DNA of 5,572 bases from Desulfovibrionaceae bacterium UBA3823 (GTDB taxonomy: Bacteria > Desulfobacterota > Desulfovibrionia > Desulfovibrionales > Desulfovibrionaceae). Positions 5,288-5,572 of the stretch are shown piece after piece. The notes under the pieces are model-generated. The model did not search any database. It was not told the DNA's origin and saw only the letters and a list, made by a program, of their open reading frames with translations. The position numbers and the translations under genes are program-made. Position 1 is the stretch's first letter; the number at the start of each line of letters is the position of its first letter. The DNA lies in assembly GCA_002369295.1 (NCBI GenBank), contig DFDR01000251.1, positions 1 to 5,572 of the forward strand, read 5' to 3'.

Positions 5288-5572
5288 ATGGACAAATTGA
5301 TTAAAATTCCAAGCGATCCTTATTTAAAAAGTTTTTTAACGAAAAAGATATGGTGCAAAGTTTACTAAAAAATTATGTACCATTCGAAATTCATAAAAAT
5401 ATTATCTATCAGTCTCTTGAGTTATTCCCAACAGAACGTGTCTCAGATAGATATCGCCTGCGCTTTGAGGATATGGTTTGGAAAGCTCAATGGAAAGATA
5501 ACGAGTGCTTGTTTTTTATAGCTATGGAGTTTCAATCGAGTGTCTTATCATCTATGCCTCTTAGAGTAGTTG
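5288..5572 (+). pseudogene. Rpn-family PD-(D/E)XK nuclease / putative transposase, frame-split and cut by the window edge
   Basis: Rpn proteins (YhgA-like, Transposase_31 type) are PD-(D/E)XK DNA endonucleases linked to RecA-independent recombination. The first frame from the ATG at 5288 gives MDKLIKIPSDPYLKSFLTKK and stops at TAA 5366-5368 after 26 residues. The family-like sequence continues in the -1 frame from 5338: NEKDMVQSLLKNYVPFEI, then FEDMVWKAQW and FFIAMEFQSSV, running off the right end. The Asp of FEDMVW (5470-5472) and the Glu and Gln of EFQ (5527-5535) fit the nuclease core. Joining the frames gives the expected family start (DPYLKSF followed by FNEKDMV). The break lies in T6 at 5332-5337, and one extra T would restore the frame. 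The second frame has no good start of its own: TAA at 5302-5304 closes it upstream and its first ATG (5350) would drop the N-terminal motif. AT-rich composition unlike its neighbours suggests recent transfer. Whether it is a true pseudogene, a frameshifted active gene or a base-call error is open. Confidence 0.75.
5332..5338 (+). other. Slippery heptamer T TTT TTA at the Rpn frame break
   Basis: In the zero frame the codons are AGT TTT TTA, giving the exact X XXY YYZ pattern U UUU UUA, the same heptamer used for -1 frameshifting by HIV-1 gag-pol. Slipping back one base after TTA makes the next codon AAC at 5338-5340, which is precisely the frame carrying the rest of the Rpn domain. The heptamer lies inside a near-perfect palindrome TTAAAAA-GT-TTTTTAA (5324-5339). 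No strong downstream stem is visible: the best is ATGGT (5350-5354) with ACCAT (5379-5383), five pairs around a 24-base loop. Confidence 0.5.

Overview
The window looks like chromosomal DNA of a GC-rich anaerobe or microaerophile. The protein styles (short-Q-loop CydA, compact CydB, HtpG beginning MSEAKTCEFKAEVRKVLRIL) suggest Desulfovibrionaceae or close relatives. That placement is an inference from remembered family features, not a database result. Most of the window has strong GC-type codon use (about 62% GC in a sampled block at the htpG end). The last ~350 bases are very AT-rich (about 23-40% GC in 60-base blocks) and look foreign.

Layout. Positions 28-59 hold a rho-independent terminator reading leftward. 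Positions 84-2419 hold a leftward two-gene operon, cydA then cydB, two bases apart, encoding both large subunits of a cytochrome bd-type quinol oxidase. Positions 2420-2770 are a divergent intergenic region with candidate promoters and inverted repeats. Positions 2771-4708 hold htpG, the bacterial Hsp90 chaperone, reading rightward and followed at 4754-4793 by a strong terminator hairpin. Positions 4794-5287 contain no convincing conserved gene. They do hold a 14-bp perfect palindrome with an extra half-site, one very short ORF behind a good Shine-Dalgarno, and a near-consensus sigma-70 promoter. From 5288 to the right edge is the start of an Rpn-family (PD-(D/E)XK, 'recombination-promoting nuclease / putative transposase') gene, split into two frames at a T6 run.

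How the genes fit together. CydAB reduces oxygen to water using quinol and, in strict anaerobes, is usually associated with oxygen defence. HtpG is a stress chaperone. Their divergent layout makes a shared stress context possible, but nothing in the sequence proves co-regulation. No cydX or cydDC assembly genes are visible here. The Rpn-like gene is unrelated and probably horizontally acquired. The most notable feature is that its frame break falls exactly on the canonical -1 slippery heptamer T TTT TTA, so programmed frameshifting, homopolymer-based ON/OFF switching, pseudogenisation and sequencing error are all live explanations.
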